Source: Rhynchospora pubera
Lineage: Eukaryota; Streptophyta; Magnoliopsida; Poales; Cyperaceae
NCBI GenBank assembly: GCA_028095005.1
Contig: CM051462.1
Span: 236,648,973 to 236,712,972 of the forward strand
Length of the DNA: 64,000 nucleotides
Reading direction: 5' to 3'
The position numbers were made by a program, and so were the translations under genes. The notes beneath the pieces are model-generated. The model saw only the letters and a program-made list of their open reading frames with translations, was not told the DNA's origin and made no database searches. Positions 33,960-43,489 of the stretch are shown here, piece by piece (positions within the stretch are counted from its first letter, which is position 1; every line of letters starts with the position of its first letter).

Positions 33960-34455
33960 TGGTACGCACATGCAACCCACCTCATTCGAATTTTTGGGGC
34001 CAGCTTAAGGCAACAATCACAACCAACCCACTAATTAACTATGACAAAATGCACAAAACAGAGCTGGATAATAATAACAAGCATGATACATGTTTTTTTT
34101 TTCCTTTTCTTTGAAAAAGTAAAACAAGTTATTGATAATTGAATTTAATAAATGACAGCAATAGCATCGAAATATTAATTGTAATTATATATTTTTTTTG
34201 TTATTTAGATTGATAATATAATAATTCGTTTGCATTTTTAGATTCACTTCATCATTAATATTAAAGGATCCTTAAAATTAAACATTAAAATTTTAAATAT
34301 TCAATATATAATTTATTGATTTTTTAAATAATCTATCATCACGCTTTCTCAATCGTACAGATTATAGCTATATATTAAATATTAAATTTGTTCATTTTGA
34401 TAAATATTGTTGGAGTTGTCATAACATCGATTTAGACGGTCAGGTAGCTAGTACC
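33960..34455. other. AT-rich DNA, no gene seen
   Basis: No coding or transposon-end signal was recognised. Confidence 0.5.
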
Positions 34456-34458
34456 TAT

Positions 34459-35105
34459 AAAGACTTCTTTCAATATATAGGGTCGATGCTACAGAGCGAT
34501 GGCGAGATAGATGAAGATGTTAGTCACAGGATAAGAGCAAGATGGGTGAAATGGCGGCAAGCATCAAGCGTCTTATGCGATAAGAAAGTCCAGCAGAAGC
34601 TAAAAGACAAATTTTACAGGATAGCGATTAGACCTGCAATGTTGTATGGCGCAGAGTGTTGGGCTACTAAAAGACGACATATCCAGGAGATGAGTGTAGC
34701 TAAGATGCGTATGTTGCGGTAGATCTGCGGTCATACGAGAAGGGATCAGATATACGGGATATGGTTGGAGTTGCACCAATAGAGGAAAAGTTGACCCAAC
34801 ATCGTTTGAGATGGTTTGGACATATCCAATGTAGATCTCCAGATACACCCGTGCGTAGCGGAATTCTTAATCATCTCGTAAACACACGGAGAGGGAGACC
34901 AAAATTGACATGGGAAGAAGCGGTGAAAAGAGACCTTAAAGAATAGAACATCTCCAAGGAATTGGCAACCGATATGAGCGCATCGAAGTTAGCAATCCAT
35001 GTACCGGAGTCATGACGTAGGAACCTAGGGGTAGAAGCGTCATAAGTTAATAGGTCACTCTATTTAAGTCACAATTGAGATCTAGGTTTCTACTACTACT
35101 ACTAC

Positions 35106-35183
<78 letters not shown>

Positions 35184-35315
35184 GGCTTTTATTGCTATTA
35201 TTATTATTATCTTTTTATGTTTTATTTTTTTTTGGCTGTGCTTTTTTATTGGATTTTTTTTCTGATCTATTCAATTTGTTTGGGACAAAAGATTTAGTTG
35301 TTGTTGTTGTTGAAG
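34459..35315 (+). mobile_element. RTE-type LINE, 5'-truncated 3' end with (TTA)n and (TTG)n tails
   Basis: Plus-strand reading from 34486 matches the C-terminal region of a very common plant RTE-clade LINE. Motifs include DGEIDEDVSHRI, KLKDKFYRIAIRPAMLYGAE, CWATKRRHIQEMSVAKMRML, a stop in place of the next residue, then VGVAPIEEKLTQHRLRWFGH and RRGRPKLTWEEAVKRDLKE with another stop. A (TTA)n tract follows. The end, TTTGGGACAAAAGATT then GTTGTTGTTGTTG, is the usual RTE 3' terminus. Stops and frame changes (about 34722 and 34946) make it non-functional. Endonuclease and the RT core are absent. Confidence 0.85.
35085..35182. repeat. (TTA)n trinucleotide microsatellite
   Basis: About 25 TTA/TAT units with a few TAC units at the left edge, embedded in the tail of the RTE-type LINE. 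It probably expanded there. The poly-Leu frame across it is not a gene. Confidence 0.95.
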
Positions 35316-35471
35316 AAAACGTCCGAAAACTATTTTTCTTTTGCTTTGTGTTTTCTTTTAAGACGATTACAAAATTAGCATTTTATCGTGCTAAAATTTG
35401 TAGATCGAACTTTATATACCAACAGCTGTCATTCCCTGTGGCGGAGTTTTGAGGGAAGTTTTAGCCACATT

Positions 35472-35671
35472 GGGTGTGTTTGGATGCTTCACGAACAAGG
35501 GATGAACAAGGGAAAAAACAAAGGCCCATGAATAGGCCCACGAACAAAACTATTCGTGAAAATCAGAACTAGGGAGAAGTTTACGAACTACGGTTGTTCG
35601 TGGATTGTTTGGTTCGTGCGAACAGCGCTAGTTCACGAACTAGCTGTTCGTGACACATTCCAAACACACCC
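35472..35671. mobile_element. MITE with GGGTGTGTTTGGA inverted ends, about 200 bp
   Basis: Perfect 13-bp inverted ends (GGGTGTGTTTGGA and TCCAAACACACCC) surround repeats of TTCGTG(A/G)A and CACGAAC that fold internally. Flanks are ATT and AAT, so the TSD is not resolved and the superfamily is open. Confidence 0.65.
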
Positions 35672-35870
35672 AATAATATATTATATATTATATTAGGCTG
35701 TAAAGTATGAACGGATGAAATTGCACTGCTATTAATTGCATCTGTGCTAAACTGCGTGACACCAACAAAGTTGCTTATTGTTATATAGTTGTGTCACAGT
35801 GTCAGGTAATATGAATTATGTTTCCGGAAAGGCGGAAACGTGTTTGATGTGAGACGAACTTATTTTTCAC

Positions 35871-37121
35871 CAGGAATTATAACCACCATCGCGTTTTATA
35901 CCATCGCTACCATCGTTAATCAAAAATAGAATTTTCGCTCTCTCTCCTCTCACGCGCGCACTCCTTCCGCTCTCTCCTCTCACGCGCGCTCTCCTTCTCT
36001 AGCGCGTTCATCTTCTCCACCTCCTCTCTTCCCTTCTCTGCCACACTCCCCTCTGTCCATCTTCACTCTCCTTCTACCTCCGTGTCTTTTCTTCTCTTCT
36101 CTGTCTTTCCTCTGACAAGCAAGAAAACAAATTGAACATATAGAATAACAAATTGAACATATGAATGAACAAAAAGTGAACATATACACCAACAAAGTGA
36201 GACATAAAACAAACACAGAACTCCGACGCATAGCAAAACAAATTGAACACATAGAAGTAACAAATTGAACATATAGAATAACAAATTGAACATATAGAAT
36301 AACAAATTGAACATATAAATGAATAAAGTGAACATATACACATAAATCTGACAAGTAAGAAAACAAATTGAACATATAGAATAACAAATTGAACATATGA
36401 ATGAACAAAGTGAACATATACACCAACAAAGTGAGACAAAATAAACACAGAAATCTGACGAACAGCAGAACAAATTGAACACATAGAAATAACAAATTGA
36501 ACAAATGAATGAACAAAGTGAACATATACACTAACAAAGTGAGATATAAAATAAACACATAAATCTGACAAGCAACAAAACAAAGTGAACATATAGAATA
36601 ACAAATTGAACATAAGAGTGAACAAAGTGAACATATACACCAACAAAGTGAGACATAAAATAAACACAGAAATCTGACGCACAACAAAACAAATTGAACA
36701 CATAGAAATAACAAATTGAACAGATGAATGAACAAAGTGAACATATACACTAACAAAGTGAGATATAAAATAAACACATAAATCTGACAAGCAACAAAAC
36801 AAATTGAACATATAGAATAACAAATTGAACATATGAATGAACAAAGTGAACATATACACCAACAAATTGAACATAAGGAAGAGACTGAAGAGTGCGAAGG
36901 GAGGGGAAAGGGAGAGAGATGCACAGAAGGAAGAGACTGAAGAGTGCGAAGGGAGAGGAGCGTACCCGGATGAGGAGAGGGGAGGGGAGCGCTTCGCAGA
37001 GTGAGAAGAGGGCTCACTTCGCTGGGGAGAGAGGAGCGCTTCGCTTCGTTGGGTTAGGAGAGAAGAGCGCTTCGAACGATGGTAGTGATGGTAGAAATAG
37101 AGATGGTAGTAATCAATTTCC
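35871..37121. mobile_element. Mutator-like element copy 1 with a minisatellite core, 1251 bp, 9-bp TSD
   Basis: The left end CAGGAATTATAACCACCATC pairs imperfectly with the reverse complement of the right end, GGAAATTGATTACTACCATC. ATTTTTCAC flanks it perfectly (35862-35870 and 37122-37130). Inside the ends are CT-rich and GA-rich arms (35935-36110 and 36880-37080) that also pair, and a long minisatellite. No transposase. A second member of the family is at 37343-43176. Confidence 0.8.
36115..36880. repeat. GAACATAT-type minisatellite, 20-25 bp subunits, higher-order period
   Basis: Subunits such as ACAAATTGAACATATAGAAT and AACAAAGTGAACATATACAC alternate. They are grouped into larger units marked by GTGAGA(C/T)A(T)AAAATAAACACA and AATCTGACG/AATCTGACAAG, recurring roughly every 115-140 bp about five times. 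Minus-strand frames across it are open only because the repeat lacks stops in that direction. Confidence 0.9.
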
Positions 37122-37505
37122 ATTTTTCACACTATCGTCTATCGTTTTGTCTGAACGACAGTCGACAGGCCTTCTTATTGCAAACTTAATTTTGTAATCG
37201 TGCTTCATAATGGGTCTAGCGATTTTATCAAACCTTAATAAAACAATACTATTTTAATAGGCCCAACAATAGATTCCGTCTTTCTTCTAGCCTTTTTAGA
37301 GGGCGGGGCATCTCCATTTTTGTCATCCACGCCATTATATTGCAGAAATGATAACCGCTATCGCTTGATTTGTCATGGCTCGTCATCGTTGCAAAAAAAA
37401 AATCGCACGTTCCCCTCTATTTTCGTCTCTCCCCTTTTTCTCATCTCACACAATAGAATGAACAGACAAAATAAACAAACTGAACATATAAACAACAAAG
37501 TGAAA

Positions 37506-38961
37506 TGTTGTCCCTAAGGGGGGGCGGCTAAATCAAGTTTTAGCGGAAGCGATTTAAGGTTTTGGACCGGTTTGGTATGAACTACCTTAACACAATTCAA
37601 TTGGTACCCAATACAAGCAAGCACAAGCAATTCAAGTCAAGCAAGATAATAAAGAGAGAAAGAGAGAGAGAGATTGAACACGCGATATGATTACGGAGTT
37701 CCGACCCGCTAGGAAGTGCTAGCCTTAGTCGTACGTCTCCGGGAGTTTCGCAACCTCGAAATGGGCGCGCTCCGTTCAATTCCACACGAACGGGACTACA
37801 ACTTCGAACCGAATCACCTCGTCACAAGAACACTCGAGGCGGATCGGCCTAACTCGAATGGCACAACGGCCTCAAAGGAGAAGAGCTCTCAACCTATTCC
37901 AACCTACACCTAGCGACAATGTCGGGGCGGTGGTGTTTGAGGCTACTAAATCTCTCAAGATGGTCAAGCTATGAAAAGCTCAAGTGGGAGAGTGTCCCTA
38001 TGCTCAAAGGCTCAATTCTGGTCTAATTTTGCAAAGTGAAGCTCTCTAATGAGAGAGAACAAGGGGTGGATATATATAGGGCTCGAGATGAGCAGTTCCC
38101 CAGCAAAAACTGGACACAGCGTTGTACAACTCTGAATGGCGTTGTACAACGCTGGAATATGACCGTTGTAAAATCTAACGGCTCTTTAATATAGCCGTTG
38201 GTCTGTCAGAGCGTTGTGCAACGCTATATGCCGTCGCACAACGCAGGAATGTAAAACCAAAGGAAAGCTCCGACAATTCCGTTGGAAATTGTCAGAGCGT
38301 TGCTTGCCACTGAATGGCGTTACACAACGCTAAAGGGAGACAAAAGGAACAACTCTGACAGATTCAACAGGGCGTTGTACAACTCTATATACCGTCACAC
38401 AACGCTAACGTTACCCAACGCTGAAAGGCGTTGGCTAACGTTAACAGAGCGCTGTCTGAACAGCCAGCTAACTTGGGATTTTTGTGGCGTTGTGCAACGC
38501 TATATGGCGTTGCACGATGGTACTCAGGAAATTTTCCAAGTTTTTTAACTGCAGCGTTGTACAACTCTATTCAGCGTTGTACAACGTTGTGAATCAGCGT
38601 TGCCTAACTCTATATAGCGTTGTGCAACGTTGATTCACAAAAGTAAGAATTTAGCTGTTCGGGCGTTGTGTAACTCTATCTAGCGTTGTACGACGCTAGG
38701 TCACAGAAAACAGGATTTTGCTGGTTTATTGAGCTTTTCGCTATCTAGACCATTTCAAGGATAAACAAGGACTAAAGTAAACCTTCTATCCTAGTCTAAG
38801 CTAGCCTATAAGCTCTCTAATGACTTGATCTTGATCTTTCTTAAGGCTTTTATCCAAGTCCTCATAAATTGTATCTTCTTCCTATAAAACTCAAAGAAGA
38901 TTGTTAAATGCCAAATGATATTGTTTTGCAATCGACAAACCTAGAGACGTTTAGTACAACA
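37506..38961 (-). repeat. 3' LTR of the gag-only element, palindrome-rich
   Basis: The LTR is 1456 bp. Segments I compared with the partner LTR (40693-42148) are identical, including three open frames with identical translations. The stretch 38118-38692 contains about 15 copies of a GCGTTGTACAACGCT-like motif. Each copy is a near-palindrome and many are joined by ATATA or CTATAT spacers. Confidence 0.93.
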
Positions 38962-39240
38962 ATCTCCCCCTTTTGACGATTTGCAAAACAATATCATTAG
39001 TAAAGCGATTAAATTTTGGCATTTCACAAGCTTTACTACAATTCTCCCCCTTTTTGTAAATCGACAAAAAAGTGAAAATTGTAGCAAGCTCCCCCTAAAT
39101 TTATGGCTCCCCCTTAATTTTGGAGAAAAGGAATTGGAGAACCAATTTAGAGCACTACACAAAGTAGTGTGACCAAATTTAACCTCTCAAACAAAAATAA
39201 GAGAGAAATAAAGAGGCTCCCCCTAAAGATTTGGCTTAAA
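38962..39240 (-). other. Polypurine tract region, several PPT-like runs
   Basis: Between the gag stop and the 3' LTR (minus sense) there are at least five purine runs of the AAAGGGGGAGA/TAGGGGGAGC type (plus-strand CTCCCCCT at about 38964, 39043, 39091, 39107 and 39216). The one touching the LTR is the probable priming PPT. The others are extra copies. Confidence 0.7.
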
Positions 39241-39262
39241 AGACCGGGGGATGACTTGGTAT

Positions 39263-40636
39263 TTAGGCCACATTGGTTACCATACCGCTAGTTATACCAC
39301 TAGAGGTACAAGATTTTGGAACCCACTTACTTTTGGACTCACCATTTGGTTTCCTAAGTTTGCATTCCAACGAGATATGACCATTTTGACAACAATAGTT
39401 GCAATATGCATTGGTTGGCTTAGGCATGGTAGAACCCTTGACAAAATGAGAATAGTAATGGGCTCTAAGGTATTCGGCCTTCTTCTTAGGATCATTGGAT
39501 GAAGCATTAAAATCCTTTTTGCGATCCTTTTGGAAATTTTGGGAAACATTCTTTTTATGCCCATTGGATTGAGCTTTGTGGTTTTGAGAAGAGTGTTGCT
39601 CTTTAAATTCATAAAACCATCCATCGGGTCCTCTAAAATAGATTTTATTGGACGCCTTTGGAACAAAAACCTTCTTTTCTTGATTTTGCAAATTCTTTTC
39701 GTTTTGCACTCTAGTGTTTCTAGGTTTCCTTTGGTACATATGTGCATGACCACGAGAATTCCTAGGTTTTTGAAATTGTGTGTTTTGTGCAACATGTTTC
39801 CCATTTTTGTATGACAAGTTCTTTTTCTTGGTTTGATAAGGCTTTTGGTAACCAAGACCGGACTTGTCATGAGGCTTTTGACCTTTGAAAAGGTTTTTCA
39901 AATCCGTTTTAGGAACTTGAGCTAAAATCGGTTTTTCAAGTTGTTTTTCAAGCTCCTTTATTTTAGCCTCATACTCACCCATCTTAGAAGTAAGCTCATC
40001 TACCTTGGTTTTTAAGGTTTCTATGGTATCGGATTTCCTAACCAAGGCATCATGGGTAGCATCAAGAATAGAGTTCAACCTATCACAATCAACACATTTG
40101 GTTGAACAAGTTGGTTCATCATCACTCTCACTATCACTACTACTAAGAGATTCATTGAGAGGAAGATATACCTTAGGAGAGCATGTCTTTGGTGATGTTG
40201 ATGGAGTGGAATGATTTGAAAGAATCGGGGATTCCATCTCTTTGGCAATGAATGCATGTTCTTCGTAGTTGTCCGAATCGGATGTACATGGATCGAGCTC
40301 CGAATCCGTGTGGACTCCTCCCATTCGGTTTCCTTCGAAACAACTCAAGATGGCTCTCCATATGTCCCTAGCTATATCAAAATCGCAAGCAAGTGTGCTA
40401 CCAATTGATTCATGTACCGAGCTTAGGATGACATTGACCGCATAGTCATTGTCCTCCTTTTCCCTCAAGGCCTCGGTGGTAAGCTTGTTAGTATTTGGTT
40501 TAAATCTAGATTCATTTGCCACAATATACCAAACACCCATGCTTTTGAGGTAGCCAACCATACCATTTTTCCAAATAGAGAAATTTGTGCAAGTATGGTC
40601 CAATTTACCCGGTTTTTGTACCATTCTAGCCGCCAT
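39263..40636 (-). CDS. Copia-type Gag protein with zinc knuckle, 457 aa, single ORF
   Basis: The start Met lies about 40 bp downstream of the PBS, so the leader is very short. The N-terminal half contains WKNGMVGYLKSMGVWYIV, YAVNVILSSVHESIGSTLAC and DIARDIWRAI, a pattern of copia Gag (UBN2/DUF4219-like) domains. A coiled-coil stretch follows, rich in ETLKTKVDELTSKMGEYEAK. A zinc knuckle CNYCCQNGHISLEC (CX2CX4HX4C) lies near the C-terminus, for RNA binding. Gag forms the virus-like particle that packages element RNA. The ORF is intact and ends WVPKS...TNVA with a stop, just where a protease would begin in a full element. Polymerase functions would have to come in trans. Confidence 0.88.
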   Translation of the reverse strand: MAARMVQKPGKLDHTCTNFSIWKNGMVGYLKSMGVWYIVANESRFKPNTNKLTTEALREKEDNDYAVNVILSSVHESIGSTLACDFDIARDIWRAILSCFEGNRMGGVHTDSELDPCTSDSDNYEEHAFIAKEMESPILSNHSTPSTSPKTCSPKVYLPLNESLSSSDSESDDEPTCSTKCVDCDRLNSILDATHDALVRKSDTIETLKTKVDELTSKMGEYEAKIKELEKQLEKPILAQVPKTDLKNLFKGQKPHDKSGLGYQKPYQTKKKNLSYKNGKHVAQNTQFQKPRNSRGHAHMYQRKPRNTRVQNEKNLQNQEKKVFVPKASNKIYFRGPDGWFYEFKEQHSSQNHKAQSNGHKKNVSQNFQKDRKKDFNASSNDPKKKAEYLRAHYYSHFVKGSTMPKPTNAYCNYCCQNGHISLECKLRKPNGESKSKWVPKSCTSSGITSGMVTNVA

Positions 40637-40677
40637 GATCGAAAACCGAGATTAAGAATAGCTTAATCGAGGTTTCC

Positions 40678-40689
40678 GCTCTGATACCA
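40678..40689 (-). promoter_or_regulatory. Primer-binding site for initiator tRNA-Met
   Basis: Minus-strand TGGTATCAGAGC, complementary to the 3' end of plant initiator tRNA-Met, 3 bp inside the 5' LTR. It would prime minus-strand DNA synthesis of the gag-only element. Confidence 0.92.
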
Positions 40690-40692
40690 CTT

Positions 40693-42148
40693 TGTTGTCC
40701 CTAAGGGGGGGCGGCTAAATCAAGTTTTAGCGGAAGCGATTTAAGGTTTTGGACCGGTTTGGTATGAACTACCTTAACACAATTCAATTGGTACCCAATA
40801 CAAGCAAGCACAAGCAATTCAAGTCAAGCAAGATAATAAAGAGAGAAAGAGAGAGAGAGATTGAACACGCGATATGATTACGGAGTTCCGACCCGCTAGG
40901 AAGTGCTAGCCTTAGTCGTACGTCTCCGGGAGTTTCGCAACCTCGAAATGGGCGCGCTCCGTTCAATTCCACACGAACGGGACTACAACTTCGAACCGAA
41001 TCACCTCGTCACAAGAACACTCGAGGCGGATCGGCCTAACTCGAATGGCACAACGGCCTCAAAGGAGAAGAGCTCTCAACCTATTCCAACCTACACCTAG
41101 CGACAATGTCGGGGCGGTGGTGTTTGAGGCTACTAAATCTCTCAAGATGGTCAAGCTATGAAAAGCTCAAGTGGGAGAGTGTCCCTATGCTCAAAGGCTC
41201 AATTCTGGTCTAATTTTGCAAAGTGAAGCTCTCTAATGAGAGAGAACAAGGGGTGGATATATATAGGGCTCGAGATGAGCAGTTCCCCAGCAAAAACTGG
41301 ACACAGCGTTGTACAACTCTGAATGGCGTTGTACAACGCTGGAATATGACCGTTGTAAAATCTAACGGCTCTTTAATATAGCCGTTGGTCTGTCAGAGCG
41401 TTGTGCAACGCTATATGCCGTCGCACAACGCAGGAATGTAAAACCAAAGGAAAGCTCCGACAATTCCGTTGGAAATTGTCAGAGCGTTGCTTGCCACTGA
41501 ATGGCGTTACACAACGCTAAAGGGAGACAAAAGGAACAACTCTGACAGATTCAACAGGGCGTTGTACAACTCTATATACCGTCACACAACGCTAACGTTA
41601 CCCAACGCTGAAAGGCGTTGGCTAACGTTAACAGAGCGCTGTCTGAACAGCCAGCTAACTTGGGATTTTTGTGGCGTTGTGCAACGCTATATGGCGTTGC
41701 ACGATGGTACTCAGGAAATTTTCCAAGTTTTTTAACTGCAGCGTTGTACAACTCTATTCAGCGTTGTACAACGTTGTGAATCAGCGTTGCCTAACTCTAT
41801 ATAGCGTTGTGCAACGTTGATTCACAAAAGTAAGAATTTAGCTGTTCGGGCGTTGTGTAACTCTATCTAGCGTTGTACGACGCTAGGTCACAGAAAACAG
41901 GATTTTGCTGGTTTATTGAGCTTTTCGCTATCTAGACCATTTCAAGGATAAACAAGGACTAAAGTAAACCTTCTATCCTAGTCTAAGCTAGCCTATAAGC
42001 TCTCTAATGACTTGATCTTGATCTTTCTTAAGGCTTTTATCCAAGTCCTCATAAATTGTATCTTCTTCCTATAAAACTCAAAGAAGATTGTTAAATGCCA
42101 AATGATATTGTTTTGCAATCGACAAACCTAGAGACGTTTAGTACAACA
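40693..42148 (-). repeat. 5' LTR of the gag-only element
   Basis: It is 1456 bp, the partner of 37506-38961 and equal in length, with the same TGTTGT...ACAACA ends. In minus sense it contains the element's promoter. A TATATATAG stretch (about 41257) is a TATA-like candidate. The palindrome block is at about 41305-41879. Confidence 0.93.
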
Positions 42149-42246
42149 TGAAACATATATAAAATAAACAGATTGAAAAAATAAACTGAACATGTAGAAT
42201 AATAAAATGAACACAAAAAAAAAAACACAAAGTGAACATATACAAC

Positions 42247-42504
42247 AACAACAAGACGCTTACCTAGCCAACACTTTGATCCAGCTCTACCCAAATTTTT
42301 TCGGTTCACCCCAACATTACCCACTTGTCCGATTGTTGCTAAGCAGTTTTGGGATATCAAACAAACCCCTCCAGATGGTAATCTTAATGTGGCTAGTTTA
42401 TCCTCTTTTGTAATAAGTTTCACTACAACACCTGCTGCTCTAGCTAATTGTCCACCCTTTCCATGTTTAAATTCTATATTATGTATGGCTGTGCCTAAAG
42501 GCAT
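42247..42504 (-). pseudogene. rpl2: Plastid ribosomal protein L2 (rpl2) fragment captured by a Mutator-like element
   Basis: The minus-strand frame reads MPLGTAIHNIE, GKGGQLARAAG, VVKLITKEDKLATLRLPSGG, IGQVGNVGV and LGRAGSKCWLGKR. These are the second half of chloroplast L2, a protein of the large plastid ribosomal subunit. About 86 codons are retained without a stop. Substitutions such as SGGVCLIS and NRKN suggest some age. The frame enters and leaves the similarity through GAACA-repeat sequence of the element at both edges, so this is an internal capture. A mitochondrial-type rpl2 or a nuclear plastid-DNA insertion swallowed by the element are alternatives. Confidence 0.85.
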
Positions 42505-43185
42505 ACTGGTTGAAGTAGATTCTTTCTTTTTATAAAAAAAATCCCTTCTCAAACTGTACAAGTTTCTTCCAAAGCATACGGCTCTCTAGATGTATATGAG
42601 TAAAACACACATAAAATGAATAGATTGAACAAATAAAGTGAACACTTATAATAGCAAAGTGAACTAACGTGATAGACAAAGCGAACATCTATAATAATAA
42701 ATTTAATCGATATATAAGATAAAGTTGAATAATAAATACATAAATAAAATGAACATTTTAAACAAAATAAAATAAATACTTATAATAAAAAAATTAAACA
42801 TATACAATAAACAAAGTGAACATATATAACATCATAAACTAATATAACAAAATAAAGTAAACACTTATAACAATAAAATTAACATATACATAAATAAAGT
42901 GAACACTTATAACAACACAGAAGGAGAAAAATGCAAAAGAGAATGAAGGGAGGGAGAAAAGGTACTCACCGCACTACCAACAGGGAAGGGAGGAACAAAA
43001 ATAGTGCTTGGGTGAAGGGGCCCATTACCAAGAGCACTGACGCGCTGAACTGATCACGTGAGGAGAACACGGAAGGTATAGAAAGAAAAGAGGAGGTAAA
43101 GCATTGTTTGATGGGGTCCACCACTAAAGAGTCGCTGGGTGAGGGCGATGGTGAGAGATAATAGAAATCAATTTCCATCCTATTG

Positions 43186-43480
43186 GATTTTGCGGCACTA
43201 GACCAGAATTTTGGATTGCACACATCCCTCTTCCGCACCCTCTTTTTGTTCTCCCGCTCTCTTCTTCAGCTCTCAACTCTCCTTGTCGGTCTCCCCTTCG
43301 TTCTCCTTCCTTTCTATCTTCCTTCCGCCCTTACCATCTACCTTCACTAGTTTTCTCTTCCTCTCTTTCACTCTCCCTCACCGCCCCTGTTCTTCATTCT
43401 GTTCTTCTCCTTCTTCATTTTTTTCCTATACAATCGCACATAAGAATTTAATATATCTCTTGATTTATAATAAATACTCC
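43186..43480. other. Pyrimidine-rich DNA, no gene seen
   Basis: The plus strand is CT-rich (43210-43430) with Phe/Ser/Pro low-complexity frames only. Confidence 0.5.
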
Positions 43481-43489
43481 CTTTAGTCA

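Larger units (their letters stand above)
37506..42148 (-). mobile_element. Gag-only Ty1/copia-type LTR element (Sirevirus-like), 4643 bp, perfect 5-bp TSD
   Basis: Two LTRs of 1456 bp each (37506-38961 and 40693-42148) start TGTTGTCC and end AGTACAACA. TGAAA is duplicated at 37501-37505 and 42149-42153. On the minus strand the PBS is TGGTATCAGAGC (40689-40678), 3 bp inside the 5' LTR and complementary to initiator tRNA-Met. A purine tract AAAAGGGGGAGA lies against the 3' LTR at about 38963-38975. Only gag is coded (39263-40636). Protease, integrase and RT are absent, so it must depend on a full-length relative. Long LTRs, a zinc-knuckle gag and several PPT-like tracts recall Sireviruses, which is inference from memory. 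It sits inside Mutator-like copy 2. Confidence 0.93.
37343..43176 (-). mobile_element. Mutator-like element copy 2 (Pack-MULE-like) carrying an rpl2 fragment, split by an LTR element
   Basis: The left end CAGAAATGATAACCGCTATC and the right end AATAGAAATCAATTTCC match the ends of the 1251-bp element at 35871. The flanking 9-mers ATTATATTG (37334-37342) and ATCCTATTG (43177-43185) differ at two positions, consistent with an older TSD. With the LTR element and its duplicated 5 bp removed, the element is about 1.19 kb. The core again holds GAACA(T)-type repeats (42149-42240 and 42600-42930). It also has a plastid rpl2 gene piece on the minus strand, so it behaves as a gene-capturing MULE. Confidence 0.7.

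Noticed and set aside
35075..35452. Poly-leucine ORF
   Set aside because: It is the translation of the (TTA)n microsatellite in the LINE tail, not a protein gene.
35980..37123. Long minus-strand ORFs (345 and 349 codons) rich in Cys, Ile, Phe, Leu and Ser
   Set aside because: They are translations of the GAACATAT minisatellite and CT/GA arms of a Mutator-like element. The repeated CSICYSIC-type peptide only reflects the lack of stops in the repeat. No gene structure.
38282..41735. Duplicate ORFs of 62, 65 and 88 codons in 37597-38548 and 40784-41735
   Set aside because: They are identical because they lie in the two LTRs of one element, and they have no domain. They were used only as evidence that the LTRs match.
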